This document shows positions 34,241 to 47,600 of a stretch of 64,000 nt of DNA, in pieces (the first letter of the stretch is position 1; each line of letters begins with the position of its first letter). Source of the DNA: Syngnathus acus (lineage: Eukaryota; Chordata; Actinopteri; Syngnathiformes; Syngnathidae). Made by a program: the position numbers and the translations under genes. The stretch is taken from the NCBI RefSeq assembly GCF_901709675.1, contig NC_051088.1:2900664-2964663 (forward strand), in the 5' to 3' direction. The notes beneath the pieces were generated by a model that saw nothing but the letters and a program-made list of their open reading frames with translations, searched no databases and was not told where the DNA came from.

Positions 34241-34664
34241 TATGTTGTACATGACTTGTTGAAAAGGGAGGCGGGTTGAAGAAATTCTGCTTATCTAGTC
34301 CTGCCTCGATTTCAACCAAGGGTTTACACTGCCAGACACAGTCTACATCGCCACAGTATTACCTAAGTACCACCATAACAACAACAAAAAAGGAAGAAAC
34401 AAAGAATCAGAAAAATTACACAAGATAACAAGGGGGTCGCGGGTGTGCTGGAGCCTATCCCAGCAGATTATGAGAATTTGATTTGAATAAAACAATCAAT
34501 TTAGAGAGAGTTGGAGTCACAATCTTGGCGGCAACCTGGGCACCACCCCCAGCACCAGGCGGCACCTGCACCGATCGATCACAAGCAGTCATCTCCCATG
34601 CTGGCCTCCTGCAGCTTGACCATTTTCCCATTAAGTTCAGACATCTCGTGATAGAGCCTTGTCT

Positions 34665-34871
34665 TCATCTCTCTGGTCTCTCAGCCCTCAGGCTGTTTTC
34701 CAAAGCTGGAAGTCCCTCATTTCCAAGGGCGCCAGACTTAATTTCCTTCAGCTTTTGGCACAAATGCAGCACCATGAGGGTCAGAGAGAGCCAGCCGATG
34801 ATGATCAAAATGTACACATCTTCCCCATCTTCCGTATGCGACATGACGTGACACTTGCTCCAGCTGTCCAT
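34665..34871 (-). CDS. Small single-pass membrane protein candidate (unassigned)
   Basis: Sixty-eight residues start at the ATG 34871-34869, which has a good context (A at -3, G at +4). A pyrimidine-rich acceptor, CCTCTCTTGCAG, lies just upstream on the minus strand (exon from 34879). After a short charged head comes DVYILIIIGWLSLTLMVLHL (about residues 19-38), a clear transmembrane segment. A basic Lys-rich junction (CQKLKEIKS) and a polar tail follow. Size and layout resemble KCNE-type potassium channel subunits, which also carry a Tyr-Ile-Leu at this point, but I do not see their full consensus. It lies antisense in the presumed first intron of stat6. It may be a real gene, an exon of a larger one, or a chance frame. 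Confidence 0.4.
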   Translation of the reverse strand: MDSWSKCHVMSHTEDGEDVYILIIIGWLSLTLMVLHLCQKLKEIKSGALGNEGLPALENSLRAERPER

Positions 34872-35599
34872 TGTGTATCCTGCAAGAGAGGTACAGTGGG
34901 GGCCAGTTTCCCTAGTTTCTGGACGTCGAGCGGCGATGGTCAGGTCGATGGTTTGCGCTGAAGGCTCAGCTTAGGAGATCCATTGCATATGATGCAGTGA
35001 GTGAAGTGCCTGTTTCTGTCGCCTGAAAACCTGCCCCCGGTATGCCCTCAAGTTTGCAACTACATGTGTTTCAAGATCAACATTCAACATTTCACAACAT
35101 TGTTTATGAGTTTCAATGTCAAAATTAAACAACAGTGTTGATAAGTTTTGATATCAATATTTGCACACATCAACAACACAGCCTGTATTGTACACGTAAG
35201 ATTTCAAAGCACAAGTCACACTAGATTTCATATGGAATACGTCTCATATGACGCATTGTATTTTTGGATCAGTAAACTCTTGTTTTTTATTAAGGTCTTT
35301 AGGTATCTTGATTTCTGCGTTTAATTTATTCCAATATTTAACTCATGCCACTGATAGGGTGTGGCTTCTTAATGTTGTGTTTATTTGCAGGTGCTCAAAT
35401 ATCTACAGTCTTATGAGCCCCAGGTTATTTTGTCTCAGTCTGAATAGTTTCTTTTGTCTTTTGAAAAAGGTATGTCAAATCTAGAGACTTTATACATGCT
35501 AGCTAATGAAGTCTATATTATAATATTTCGCAGCTTGAGTATTTCATCTGTAAGACACAATTAATTTGTGTGGGAAGTGTAAGATTTGGAGTGAATGGT

Positions 35600-37450
35600 C
35601 CGTATTGCTCATTTTTTAAGTTTATTGAGAGGTTCTAGTGAAATAAGGTAGATGTGGCCCCAAACCTTGGCGCCATAGAACAAGTGTGGTTCTACCATCG
35701 CCGAATATACTATTCTTAGAGTTGACTGGTTCACTTTGTTTTGTAACCTGCATAGTACAGATATGCTTTTTGCTAGTTTGTTTTGGAGGTATGTATTTAA
35801 AATATGGTTTCCATCCCAAGAGGTTATCAATTGTGATGCCCAGCATATTATTTTCATTAACATTTTTGATGGGTGAATCATTTATCCAGAACAATTTATA
35901 CTGGTGTAATCCACAAACATTAGTAATTTAAGTTGATCACATACATTGATTATGTCATTTATACAAGTATAAACACTTTAGGCCCCCAAATCAACACAAG
36001 CGATACTCAGACAAGTTGACCTAATATTACCGTATTTTCTGGACTATAAGTCGCTCCGGAGTACAAGTCGCACCAGCCAAAAATGCATAATAAAGAAGAA
36101 AAAACATATATAAGTCGCACCGAAGTATAAGCCGCATTTTTGGGGGAACTTTATTTGACAAAATACACCACCAAGAACAGACATGAATAGGCAACTACAG
36201 GCTAAACGATACGGTATGCTAACGTTACATAAACACAAACGAGTAACTGAGAGCGTGCCTGACGTAAATATTAACAGTTATTCAAATAACTATAACATAA
36301 ATAACAAGTTTATCAAAACATCCGTGTCACTCCAAATCATTAAATCCATCGAAATCTTCGTCCTCTGTGTCACTTATGAACAACTCCGCTGACTCCGAAA
36401 GTATATGCGGCGCTGACGTTAGGCTCATCGTCAGTTGCAGTTCCAATTATTCCACAGGCCTAGAGCACCCTCATGCGGTTTAGTGTGAAAATAACATGTG
36501 AAGTGATATACTAGTAAGTAAGTAATGTGTCAATGATCAAGTAATAATGTGTTAATAATTTCACATATAAGTCGCAAACTATGAAATAAACTGTGATTTA
36601 TTCTCCGAAACATACGGTACTTTTTTGTACAAACTGTTGTCTATTATTTAGATAGCTTTTGATCCATTTTAGTGATTTACCCTGTAGTCCATATACCTAT
36701 TCAGCCTTTCAAATAGGATGTTGTGATTTATGGTGTCAAAGGCTTTTCTTAGGTCCAAAAATATTCCAATACTATCTAGTCCGTTGTCCAGGGCCACTTT
36801 TATGTTTTTGGTGAAGTCGGTGAGTGCATGAGCAGTTGATTTCTTTTTGCGAATGCCATATTGGTTATCACACAATATATTGTTGTCTTCTATCATTTTC
36901 TCCACCGTTTGAATAAACAGTTTCTCTATAATTCTAGAATACTGGAGTAGAATTGAAATAGGGTGATAGTTATTTAGATCATGCTTATTTCCTTGTTTAT
37001 AAATGGGGAGGATTTTTGTTATTTTCAGTTTTTCAGGAAATACCCAACTTTCAAAAGCTAGATTGTTGTAGGTTGTTGTCTTTTCTATGGCTTTTATCAG
37101 TTTCATGTCTGACTCATTGGCGTCAATAGAGGTTTTGCTCGTACACTTTGTTAGGATTGAGCATAGTATTTCTTCTTCTGTAACTGGTTCAAGCACAAAT
37201 GTGTTTTTGGAAATGTCTGTTTTTTTCAAAGTGGTTCAGTGTAGCTGTTGTTTTGGGAATGTCTTTGCAAGATTTTCTCCCATTGTGACGAAGAATTCAT
37301 TGAAGCTTACAGCTATCATTTGCTTGCTCTCTATCTGCTTGTTTTGTAAATTGAAGTAAGTGGGGAAGTCAGGATGTCTTTTTCCGCGGCCTGTTATCAC
37401 GTTGATAACAGCCCATAGATTCTTTGTGAATTGTGTGCTTGTTCGCAATA
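35600..37450 (-). pseudogene. Decayed non-LTR retrotransposon (LINE) reverse transcriptase
   Basis: On the minus strand the frame 37229-36669 gives LKITKILPIYKQGNKHDLNN, YHPISIL, NQYGIRKKKSTAHAL and FLDLRKAFDTINHNIL, the RT motifs of jockey/CR1/Rex1-type LINEs. Further along (about 35890-35930) the catalytic FADDT block reads FVDYT, so one of the two aspartates is lost. The tail (35881-35609) is split between frames. The MITE at 36030-36617 interrupts it. The sequence from 37448 towards 37236 supplies the region before the RT. No intact ORF remains. Confidence 0.85.
36030..36617. mobile_element. TA-flanked MITE, ATAAGTCGC end type (short)
   Basis: CCGTATTTTCTGGACT on the left and CCGAAACATACGG on the right are inverted and flanked by TA. 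The TATAAGTCGC subterminal words are present but the 118-bp minisatellite is absent. It sits inside the LINE relic. Confidence 0.88.
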
Positions 37451-37779
37451 GTTGGTCATGAAATATTTTCTTTCAACTCTCAGTTGGTTATTTACCTTAT
37501 TTCTGTAAGCCTTATATTTCATAAGTGACATTTCAGTTCTTTCCTTTAAATATTGATTATATAGTTCATTATTTCTTAACTTGTTTTCCCAAAGAATCAG
37601 ACAATGTTTAGAATTTGGGACATAAAAGTAGGTAAAGGTGCAAAGCCCAAATAAATTACTTAAACATCAACAAAAAACATTCTCATGAAGAGTAATTTGT
37701 GGTTCATTAAGAGCACTACAACTTCTCCTACAATTCCTGAATGCTCTCATAGGATGATACCTTATTGTTGCCGGTTGAC

Positions 37780-38030
37780 AAGAAACGGCGAGTGGGGCTG
37801 CTCGTCGCGCGACTGAGTCAATATCAACTAAAACGTAATTGCGCATTCTTCGCTCCTCCAAGCACACGTTGCATTTTGATGATATACGTGCTGTGCGACT
37901 GTTTGTGGCCGGGATTGTCAAATCGGTTTTCCCCGTCTAAGCCTTGTTTACTGTGTGTTTAGTGGGGTTTTATTTTGAAGTCTAAGAAGAGAAAACCTGG
38001 CACTCAAACGAAAATGAACTGCCCTGCAAA
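37780..38030. repeat. Transposon-derived repeat, sister of 20200-20440
   Basis: It shares GTGGGGCTGCTCGTCG, TGGCCGGG and GTTTAGTGGGGTTTTATTTT with the copy near 20230-20400. Ends were not resolved. Confidence 0.6.
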
Positions 38031-38565
38031 CATTTTCTTCATCATCACGTCGTGTTTCGGCGGGGTTGTTTCATATTTGTAATTAGAAGAATAGAAAATT
38101 CACATAAATTTCATGTAAATGCAAGTACAGTTTCCACAATAGTTTTTATTAATGCAAGTACAGTTTCCACAATAGTTTTTATTATCTGTCATTATTTTTA
38201 AGGGGAAATTTTATGTATCAAAAGTATGAGCGGTAACGGTACTTGGTATTGGTATCGGTGATTACTCGAAGAATTGAGAAAAAGTGGTCTCAAACAGCTC
38301 TAGTTTTTGTGATAAAAATATATCAAAGTAAAGTATTTAAGCCTGAAAAATATAAAAATGCACTTTAGGGCCATTGTCTGTAGCAGTAGCTCAAAAATTT
38401 GGACTCCCACGAGCATTGCAGGTGAGTGATTGCCAGCCAGCGCAGCACAGCGGCCACTGGCCTTCAGCCCGCTGGTAATGTCGAACTTTCCTGCGAGTCA
38501 ACAACCGCTTTCTATTCGGATTGTTCTTTTGATTTTCTCAATGTACAATGCAGCACATCTTGACC

Positions 38566-38699
38566 ATGGCCCAGTGGAGTCGCATCAGCCAGCTGATACA
38601 GTACCTGCCTGACCAGACCATCTGCGACTTCTACCCCTCCGCTACATTTGCTATTGAAGTGCGGCACTTTTTGTCTGAATGGATTGAAAACCAAAGATG
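38566..38699 (+). CDS. stat6: stat6 coding exon 1 (N-domain)
   Basis: The ATG is in context GACCATGG. Forty-four codons plus two bases end at the donor TG|GTAAGG. The acceptor AG at 38552-38553 marks a short 5' UTR part of the same exon. Confidence 0.9.
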
Positions 38700-41600
38700 G
38701 TAAGGCCCAGACATGACACACACACTGTCACACACAGTACGCTATGCTTATTGTACACAATAGAAACATGTCATACTTAAGTTACTTATTACATACTTGA
38801 GTTGTCAATGTGTGTTTTCTCAGGGAGGAATTTGCTCTGGAGAAAGTGGAGCAAGAAGATAACGCCCGCGCTCTATTGGACGAGATCATCATGCTGCTGC
38901 AGTCGTTTTCTCAGCATAATGCTAATGTAGTGGATAAAATGAAGCTTATGCAGATTAGCAGGAACATGGTAAGGAGTCTAGCAAAATCCTCAACAACTCG
39001 GCTGATATTGGGGAATTTGTTGATTGGTTTAAGTACAGTGGAGCCTCGGTTTTCGAACGTCCCGGATCTCGAACAAATCGGTATTCAAACAAAAAATTCG
39101 AGATTTTTTTGCTTCGGATGTCGGACGAAATTCGGTTGTCGAACCTCGCGAGATGAGCCGAGAGGACCCGCATACCAACTGACTCCGTTCATTATTACGT
39201 TCTCGTTACTCTGATGATTGCATCAACTCTAATCATGCCTCCAAAGGAAGCAAGTGGGAGCAGTAAAGCCAGTGACGTGCGGTGAGGGTTGGGGTTGGTG
39301 AGGCACTGACAGAGTCAGATTTACAAACGTACTGTATGACGCTAAGGCACTGACTCACAAGTCAGATTTACATGCATACATGGTTGTTATCCCATTCTTG
39401 ATTAAATGTAACAACATTTTAAACACACCACTGTACATTTAAACACACCACTGCAGTATTCTTACCTTTACTTGTAAATGAAGTCCATTCTCCTGTCCTT
39501 CTGGACGAAGATCTCGATGACAGGGAAAGCAATAAAGTCGATTTTTGGCAGCACAACCACAAAGCCAGTCTTTTTTAGAGTACCAATCCTTTTGAAACGA
39601 ACATGTTGTAGTCCGTCCCGGGATGCCCGTAGTTTGAATTAATCCTCGCAAATCTGGCGTTGGTCTTCCCTTACTTATGGTTTCTTGCTTTGACTGAAAG
39701 TCAAGTTTTGAAAAATTTCTTATTTTCGAGATTATATCCTCCATTGTCAGGGAAAACAAAGCCAAATAGCAACGCGTTAGCACCGAATGTTGTTGGTTGT
39801 TTTTCTTCTTAATTTACTCTCGCATTTACTCGTGTCGTGAACTATTAGCCGGAGGCTCACTATCGCCCCATCTTCGCGGCAAAGGTACTGGCTGCCTCAA
39901 GGCTCGTATTTTCACCCGCTGACTGCAAGCAAGCACGCGCCGTTTGCACGCGCTCAGTACAGTGTGTGAGTGGTGCACACTCTCACACGCACGCCCTGAG
40001 CGGCACAACCTGTCACTGCCGCAGCCTCCATGATTCTCGTCTCCCGTTGTTATTTGAACAAGAAATACAGCTATTTTGACTGTGAAAATGATCCAAATGT
40101 ATAGGAAACACACCAAAATTGCATTAAAAGCATAGACCATAGGACAGATATTATATTATGTTTTATTATATTATTCATTTTTTAACAACTTATGGTGACA
40201 GCTGAGGAAACCATGTTGAGCCCTTTACTGCCCCTGGTGGCAAGGTGAGGCACTGCCTCACCTGCCTCCTATGAGTGCACGTCACTGAGTAAAGCCATCT
40301 TAAAACACAAAGACGCTCCTAAAGCAATGCGACATTGAGCGCCCGGCGCGCTGCGGTTGCGCGATCGGACCAAATTAAGCTCCCTGCGCACTGAGGTCCA
40401 TTTAAATTTTGGAAAGTACATTAGGACTTTAAAGATATTTTCTAAAATTTAGCAACCGCTCTGTCACAATAATGCGACCAGCGCGGTGCAGTTGCACGGT
40501 GGGCGGCGCGCAGCAGTTGCGCGATCGGACAAAATTAAGCTCCCTGCGCACTGATGTCCACTTAAATTTTGGAAAGTACAACAGGACTTTAAAAATATTT
40601 TCTAAATTTCAGCGACGGCTCTGTCACAATAATGCGACCAGCGCAGTGCAGTTGCGCGGTTGGCGACGCACTACGGTTGCGCGTTTGGCGGTGCGCTGCA
40701 GTTGCGCGATTGGACAAAAATGCGCAAATGAAAAAATGCTTAAAAAAGGCGTTGGGTTTTTTTTGGGCTTGGAACAGATTCTTTTTTTTCCCATTATTTG
40801 TAATGGGAAAATATGATTTGGAATATGATTCGGAATTCGAACAATGCACTTGGACAAAAATGCGCAAATGAAAAAATGCTTAAAAAAGGCGTTGTTTTTT
40901 TTTTGGGCTTGGAACAGATTTTTTTTTTTTCCCATTATTTGTAATGGGAAAATATGATTCTGAATTCGAACGATGCACTTCTCGAACAGCCTTCTGGAAC
41001 GGATTGTGTTCGAAAACCGAGGCTCCACTGTATTTGACATTTAATTTGAATATACAATTTCCGGTTTGACGGTTTACGGGGGTTTTAAAAAGTCAATATT
41101 TCTTCTGTCACCTCTTTGAAGTTAATTCAGCACCAGTAGCTTTTTTTCTCCCTTCCTTCATGGCGAGCAGTTACACATGGGGGAAGGAGGGGACCGAGAG
41201 AGCTTAGGAAAAAAAGACAGTTCACAAATACCTTTGCAGTTTTTTCCCCAGAGCTGTATTACCATCACAGAGCCATCACACACAAAACGGGTGATCTGAA
41301 ATAACAACTAGCACAAAATCACTAACTTCAATACTGTTGGATTTATTAATGACAGAAATTTGGTTACACCCTCAGATTCCGCACGCACCTGTACATGACG
41401 CGAGCCGCAGCAGCTTTAGCAGGGAACTTCCCTCTTTTCAACCACTTCTTCTAGTTCATTCCAGAGGATCTCAAGGCATTCCGAACACAGCCGGCAGACA
41501 TAGTCTCTCTAACACGTACTGGGTTGTCCCCAGTCATCAAACATCATCAAACTGGACCCCCTCAACACCTTGGCAGAACATAGAAATTCTGTCCATAAAA

Positions 41601-44600
41601 ATTAGGAACAGAATTGGTGACAAAGGGGTGACTTGGCAGAGTTAAACCTTCACGAGTTTGACTTACTGCCGGCAATGTGAACCAAACTCTTACATTGGTG
41701 ATATAGGGACCAAAGAGCACATATGAGCAGGTTCAGTACCCAAAGTGCCTCCCACAGAATTCCCAGAGGGACATGGCCTTCTCCAAGTCCACAAAACACA
41801 TGTAGACTGGTTGGGTAACCTCAAGGACCCTGCTGAGGGTCCACTGTTGAAATTATTTATTTAAGTGGCCAAAGCAACCAATAAAAGTTGATTATAAATT
41901 TTGGTGTAAATACATCTTTAATGTTTTGATCACTCTGTCTATTTAGAGCAACGCGTAATAAATAGCATATTGGACGGTGTGTTGGTGGCCCCTGCTACAC
42001 AGTCAATTGTAAATTGTTGATATGGTTGCATTACGTTCAATGCAAAAATAGTTTTGAGCCATCAATTTTTTTATTCTTTTTTTTACGCGGCCAAATGCAT
42101 TTGAAATATAATACTCATGATAAAATACAAATAAACTTTCATGTCACAGATGGTAATAATCCTGTCAAAGTATTGCAGAGGGAAATTTGACTTGAAATTT
42201 TTAACTTGTTGAAAAAAATACAATAAACATTTTCCACGGTAAACATGGGTTGTATACCACCAAACAAAAAGTTAACCCAGTATTGTCCAACCAGACTTTT
42301 GAGATGAATGCAAAACAAGAATGAACTGTACAAAGTAATACCTGTGATGTCTTCCAGAATATATTTCAGCATCAGCCGCTGCAGTTTGCAGTGATGGTGA
42401 GGGACACGCTGCGCAAAGAGAGGGCCCTGCTTGAGGCTGTAAGGCTATTTCTTACGCTTCTTCTTTAACTTTATTTCTCATGCCCAAAGTCTGTGTTATT
42501 CATTTTCTACATACTAGCATATGTGTATCATGTGGGCTGAAGTGAGGTCGAGTGAGCTGCATTGACGGCTCGGGACGAAGAAGCAAGTCATTGAGAACTC
42601 GACATAGTTGTTACGTTATGGAAAATGTCATGTGCGCACAGTTGCATGCACTGTTGTCGTCGCCCCTCATCATAGTAAAGCAGTGCGATTCGAGGGGGGA
42701 CCTGAGGGAGCATAATTTATAGGATACAATATTATGCTGAGGTGTATTTGTTAAACTTTCATAGACAAATGATACTATTTATGGTCACTGAGGAGAGTTG
42801 GGGGGGAATATTTTCTTCCTTGGGGGGAGGGGAAAAATTGAGAAGCACCGGGTTAGAAAAACAAAACTTTGAAAGCTATATTTCCTAAACGTCAAGGTAC
42901 TACTACTCTATGTTAAAAGGACTTTATATTTCAAATCATTATAGTTGATCAAAAAATTCAAATTTAAAGTACTTATTATGCTCATTTTGATTGATAATGA
43001 TGATCATGTTTTTAGATAGTTTTCAGATTTGACATATGGAACCTCATGGTGGGTTTGTATCTGATTTTGGTGGTGTCACTTGTGTACAGATGCCACAGGT
43101 AAACAAAACTCCACAGCATCAACCATATGTCACCAGCGAATCAGCATTACCCAGCACAGATGTGGACCACCTGGTCCTCAAAGTGCGGGATGTCCAGGAC
43201 TTGAGACAGAAAATACACCAGGTGCAGGAAGAGCTCAATTGGGAAAGGCAGAACTATGAGTCATTGCAAGGTAATTAAAAAAACAAAAATTACAGTTGTG
43301 TATATGTTAGGGCTGTCACCAACTTTTTGTTTTTAAAGAATTGATTATTCTATTGTATCAAGGTATTTCATTTTTGAGTCTTGGAAGTTGAAATATGGAA
43401 GTCGGACATTCGGTGCTGTCAGATCAACAACTAATGTCCATGCAGTAAACACACATTGTTTCCCGGTGTCGCAAATATGGGTTTAAAAAATTCCAATTAC
43501 CCCGTGTATAATACGTCCCCACAAAATCAACCTTAAAAAGTATCTTCTTTCTGTGTATTCATGTATAATCGGGTACCCTGATTTTCCGGTATCTGTTGTC
43601 ATCATCTGGTTGCATGTGTGCAAGTTTCTAATGTTCACATAACACAGTCAGACCATACAATACGGCTGGGGGGGGAAAAAAACTCAACTTCAACTTCATC
43701 CATTTTTTTCTTTTTGCCGAGACATTTCCGGCCTTCATTGTTACGCCAGCCACTCAAACATTTACAGTCCACATTCTGGTTTACAGTCTGTTGTACACTT
43801 GCTAAACCATTCATCACCATTTTCAGAGTGTATTGGCATACTTTTTAGTGGAAAGTTGACATTGCAGTCATTGACTTTTTACAGCGAAGCACGTCATGTC
43901 AGTCTTCGAAGTAGTTTTGACGACTCATCCTGATGCTTCACACTTATTTTAACACAGGCGGTGGAATTGGTTATCTTTGTGAAAGACAGTAATCTAGTTA
44001 GAACGTATTTACCCCAGCATTGCTATATCCAAATTACCGTATGGTGTTTGTACACTAGCTATCATATTAAGATGTGTTACATTGGAAATGGTAACTAATT
44101 GCTGGTAAACGGCAAGCATGCTAAACAAACTGCGTCTGTTGTCAAAGCTCAAGGAGAGTGTGGGGTTATTTCATGCCAAATCACACCAAAAAGATCAGAT
44201 TGTGTATTTGTCAAGATTCTTTGATTAGCTACACACGATTCGCAAGTGGCTGACCAGTCCTGGCGCTAACTAACCAATGGTTTGGGGATCCTGTTTATAA
44301 TACGCTCTGCAATTAATATTGGACAACATACCATGGTATACACCAGCACAGTGGTTGGGAACCACTAATAGTGATGGCACAATTTAGGTCAATCAAAGAA
44401 GTGGTATGTCCTGCCAAATTTGAATGCTGTCTGCCAAAAGGGGCATGGCCACCTTACATCCTTATATCTCAGGAACAATACTATACAATAGAGACCTGCT
44501 TGGGCAGTAAACATATTAAATAAACTAAATTATATACTGTGCGGCAGGGGTGGGCAATTCCGGTCCTCGAGGGCCGATTTCCTGCATGTTTTATAGGTCT

Positions 44601-47600
44601 CCCTGCTGCAACACACCTGATTCAAATGATCAAGATTGTTATCCAGCTTCTGCAGACCTTGCTAATTATCTGACCATTTGAATCAGGTGTGTTGTAACAG
44701 GGTGACATAGAAAACATGCAAGACACCGGCCCTCGAGGACCGGAATTGCCCACCCCTGCTGTACGGCATATACCGTAATTTTCGGACTATAAGTCGCACC
44801 GGAGTATAAGTCGCACCAGCCATAAAATGCCCAAAAAAGTGAAAAAAAACATATATAAGTCGCTCCGGAGTATAAGTCGCATTTTGGGGGGCAATTTATT
44901 CAACAAAATCCAACACCAAGAACAGTCATGAACGAGCAACAACAGGCTAAACGATAGCTATGCTAACGTGACATAAACACAAACTAAGAGCTGAGAACGG
45001 CCCTGACGTAAAATTCAGAGTTATTCAAAAAACTATTACATAAATAACACGTTAATAAAACCATCTGCGTCACTCCAATTCATTAAATCCATCAATCGTC
45101 CTTTGTCAACAATGCGTGCGCGCCGCTGACGGCTCTTGCGCTTAAAAATATTCCACAGGCCCATATAACGATATATAAATTATAGGGGTGTAACGATTCA
45201 TCGATACACATCGATTAATCGATATAATGCCCTACGATTTATTGGCATCGATGCTAAACGTAAACATTGATTTATATCGCCGTGTTTGACCTCGGACATT
45301 AGACGCGACTTTATTTTGAAATCCAGTTCATTGTTGCTTGCTTCCTCTTTCCGGGAGCAGTACGCGGCGTGTTGTGTGTTGTGAGCAGAGCAGGCACGTG
45401 AAAGGGGAGCCGACAACTACGCGGCTCCTGGGCTGGTGCTATGGCTAGTGTCCAAGAAGACGAGGAAATTCGCTCCCCTTTGGGCTTCAAGTCATTCGTT
45501 TGGAAGCACTTTGGATTCCAAAGAAAAGATGGCTCAACGGACAATTAAAATTATTGTAAATAAATAGTTCAGTAATGCACTTTAAAGTTAATGGTATTAC
45601 AAAAAAAGAAAGAATATTCATTTTTCTTTACTTATATGAGAAAAAATATAGGAATTTGATAAAGTTCAGTGTTAAAATAAGCACTTTGTATACTACAATA
45701 CTCTTGTAATTTCCTAAATAAAGAGTTTGCAGTACCTTGTTGATTTTGCGTATGAATTGTTATAAATCAGGATATTGTTCTATATTTTTTATTTAAAAAA
45801 AATAAAATAAAAATATCGATCGTGGAGCACTATATCGTGATGTATCGTGAATGAATCACAGCAGGCTTTAAGATATCGGCAAATATCGTATCGTGGTTCT
45901 TTGTATCGATATGATATCGTATCGTGACAAAACCCGCGATTTACACCCCTAATAAATTATATATCAAATAACTATTATATAAGCAATAATGTTATCAAAC
46001 CATCTGTGCACTCTAAATCATTAAATCCATCGATCAAATTCCTCGTCCTTTGTCAACATCGCCGCGCGTGCGCCCTGACGTCAGCCTCGTCGTTATTCCA
46101 CAGATCTACTATATAACTATATTGTAGCGTTAACAAAGTTCAAGGAAAGACGTGGGTTTGGTAAACGGCTCTTTATTTAACAAAACAAACTTACAGGCGT
46201 GTGGCGGCGTGGACTTCCAGCCACGGAAGGGGAAGAGAGCTCCATACGATAGGACCGGGCGTGCGTAAAAGCCATGACCGAGCCCCATCCACCGTCCTCG
46301 GACAGCCACCCGGCTGAGCGCCGGCCCTCGACTTCCATCCACGGAGCTGAAAGACAGCTCGGTAGAGTAGGACCGGGCGTGCGTAAAAGCATTGTCCGAG
46401 CCCCATCCACCGTCCCTGGACAGCCACCCGGCCGAGCGCCGGCGCCCGACTTCAATCCACGAAAGTGAAAGAAAGCTGGACGAGTCAGCGCAACGGTTGT
46501 TTACATAAAGGACAAAGATCGACTCTGAATTTTACATCAGGGCTGTTCTCAGCTCTTAGTTTGTGTTTATGTCACGTTATCATACCTATCGTCTAAGGAG
46601 CTCTCTTCCATTTCCGTGGCTGGAAGTCCACGCCGCCACACGCCTGTAAGTTTGTTTTGTTAAATAAAGAGCCGTTTACCAAACCCACGTCTTTCCTTGA
46701 ACTTTGTTAACGCTACAATATAGTTATATAGTAGATCTGTGGAATAACGACGAGGCTGACGTCAGGGCGCAAGCGCGGCGATGTTGACAAAGGACGAGGA
46801 ATTTGATCGATGGATTTAATGATTTAGAGTGCACAGATGGTTTGATAACATTATTGCTTATATAATAGTTATTTGATATATAATTTATATATCGTTATAT
46901 GGGCCTGTGGAATATTTTTAAGTGCAAGAGCCGTCAGCGGCGCGCACGCATTGTTGACAAAGGACGATTGATGGATTTAATGAATTGGAGTGACGCAGAT
47001 GGTTCCGCGCTGCTGTCGTCACTTGAAATTCAAATTACAGTAATCCCTTGCTACATTGCGGTTCGTTTATCGCGGTTTCATTTTTTGTTTTTGTTTTTTG
47101 AAATTTTTTGAAAAAAAAAAAAACACATATAAGTCGCTCCTGAGTATAAGTCGCCCCCCCCCACCCAAACTATGAAAACAACCGCGACTTATAGTCCGAA
47201 AATTACGGTACTACACCTACACTGTTAATATACATTAATAAAAACATTCCTACATAGTACAGTCATGGAGGGTGTCTGCAAAACATTTTTTTTTTTCAAT
47301 GGCAGATAGAGGAAATGTGGAGAATTCCCAATTCCCAGAAAAATCGGACAATAAATCCCAAAGTATAAAATATCTGCCCTGACATCTGGGTGTGTCCAAG
47401 TATAGTCAGGGAGGGGCAGTGCCCCCGCACCCCTTCCTTCTAGCGCCGCCAGTGCATTGTTCATATCTATGAACGTTCCTAAGCTGAACATTCTTAAATT
47501 GAGGACTACATGTATATTGTATTGTATTACTTTTTCAAGATGATTGACAACAACCTTTAAGGGTAATGTGCATAATTGGGTGCATTTGGGGATTGAACGT

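Larger units (their letters stand above)
44773..47208. mobile_element. TA-flanked MITE with large internal inverted duplication
   Basis: Ends as in 3862-4813, with TA on both sides. The left arm (about 45062-46243) and right arm (about 46596-47005) are inverted copies of about 405 bp once the 769-bp hAT in the left arm is removed. Between them lies part of the 118-bp minisatellite plus a further small inverted piece (46513-46595, a copy of 44944-45023). Confidence 0.9.
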
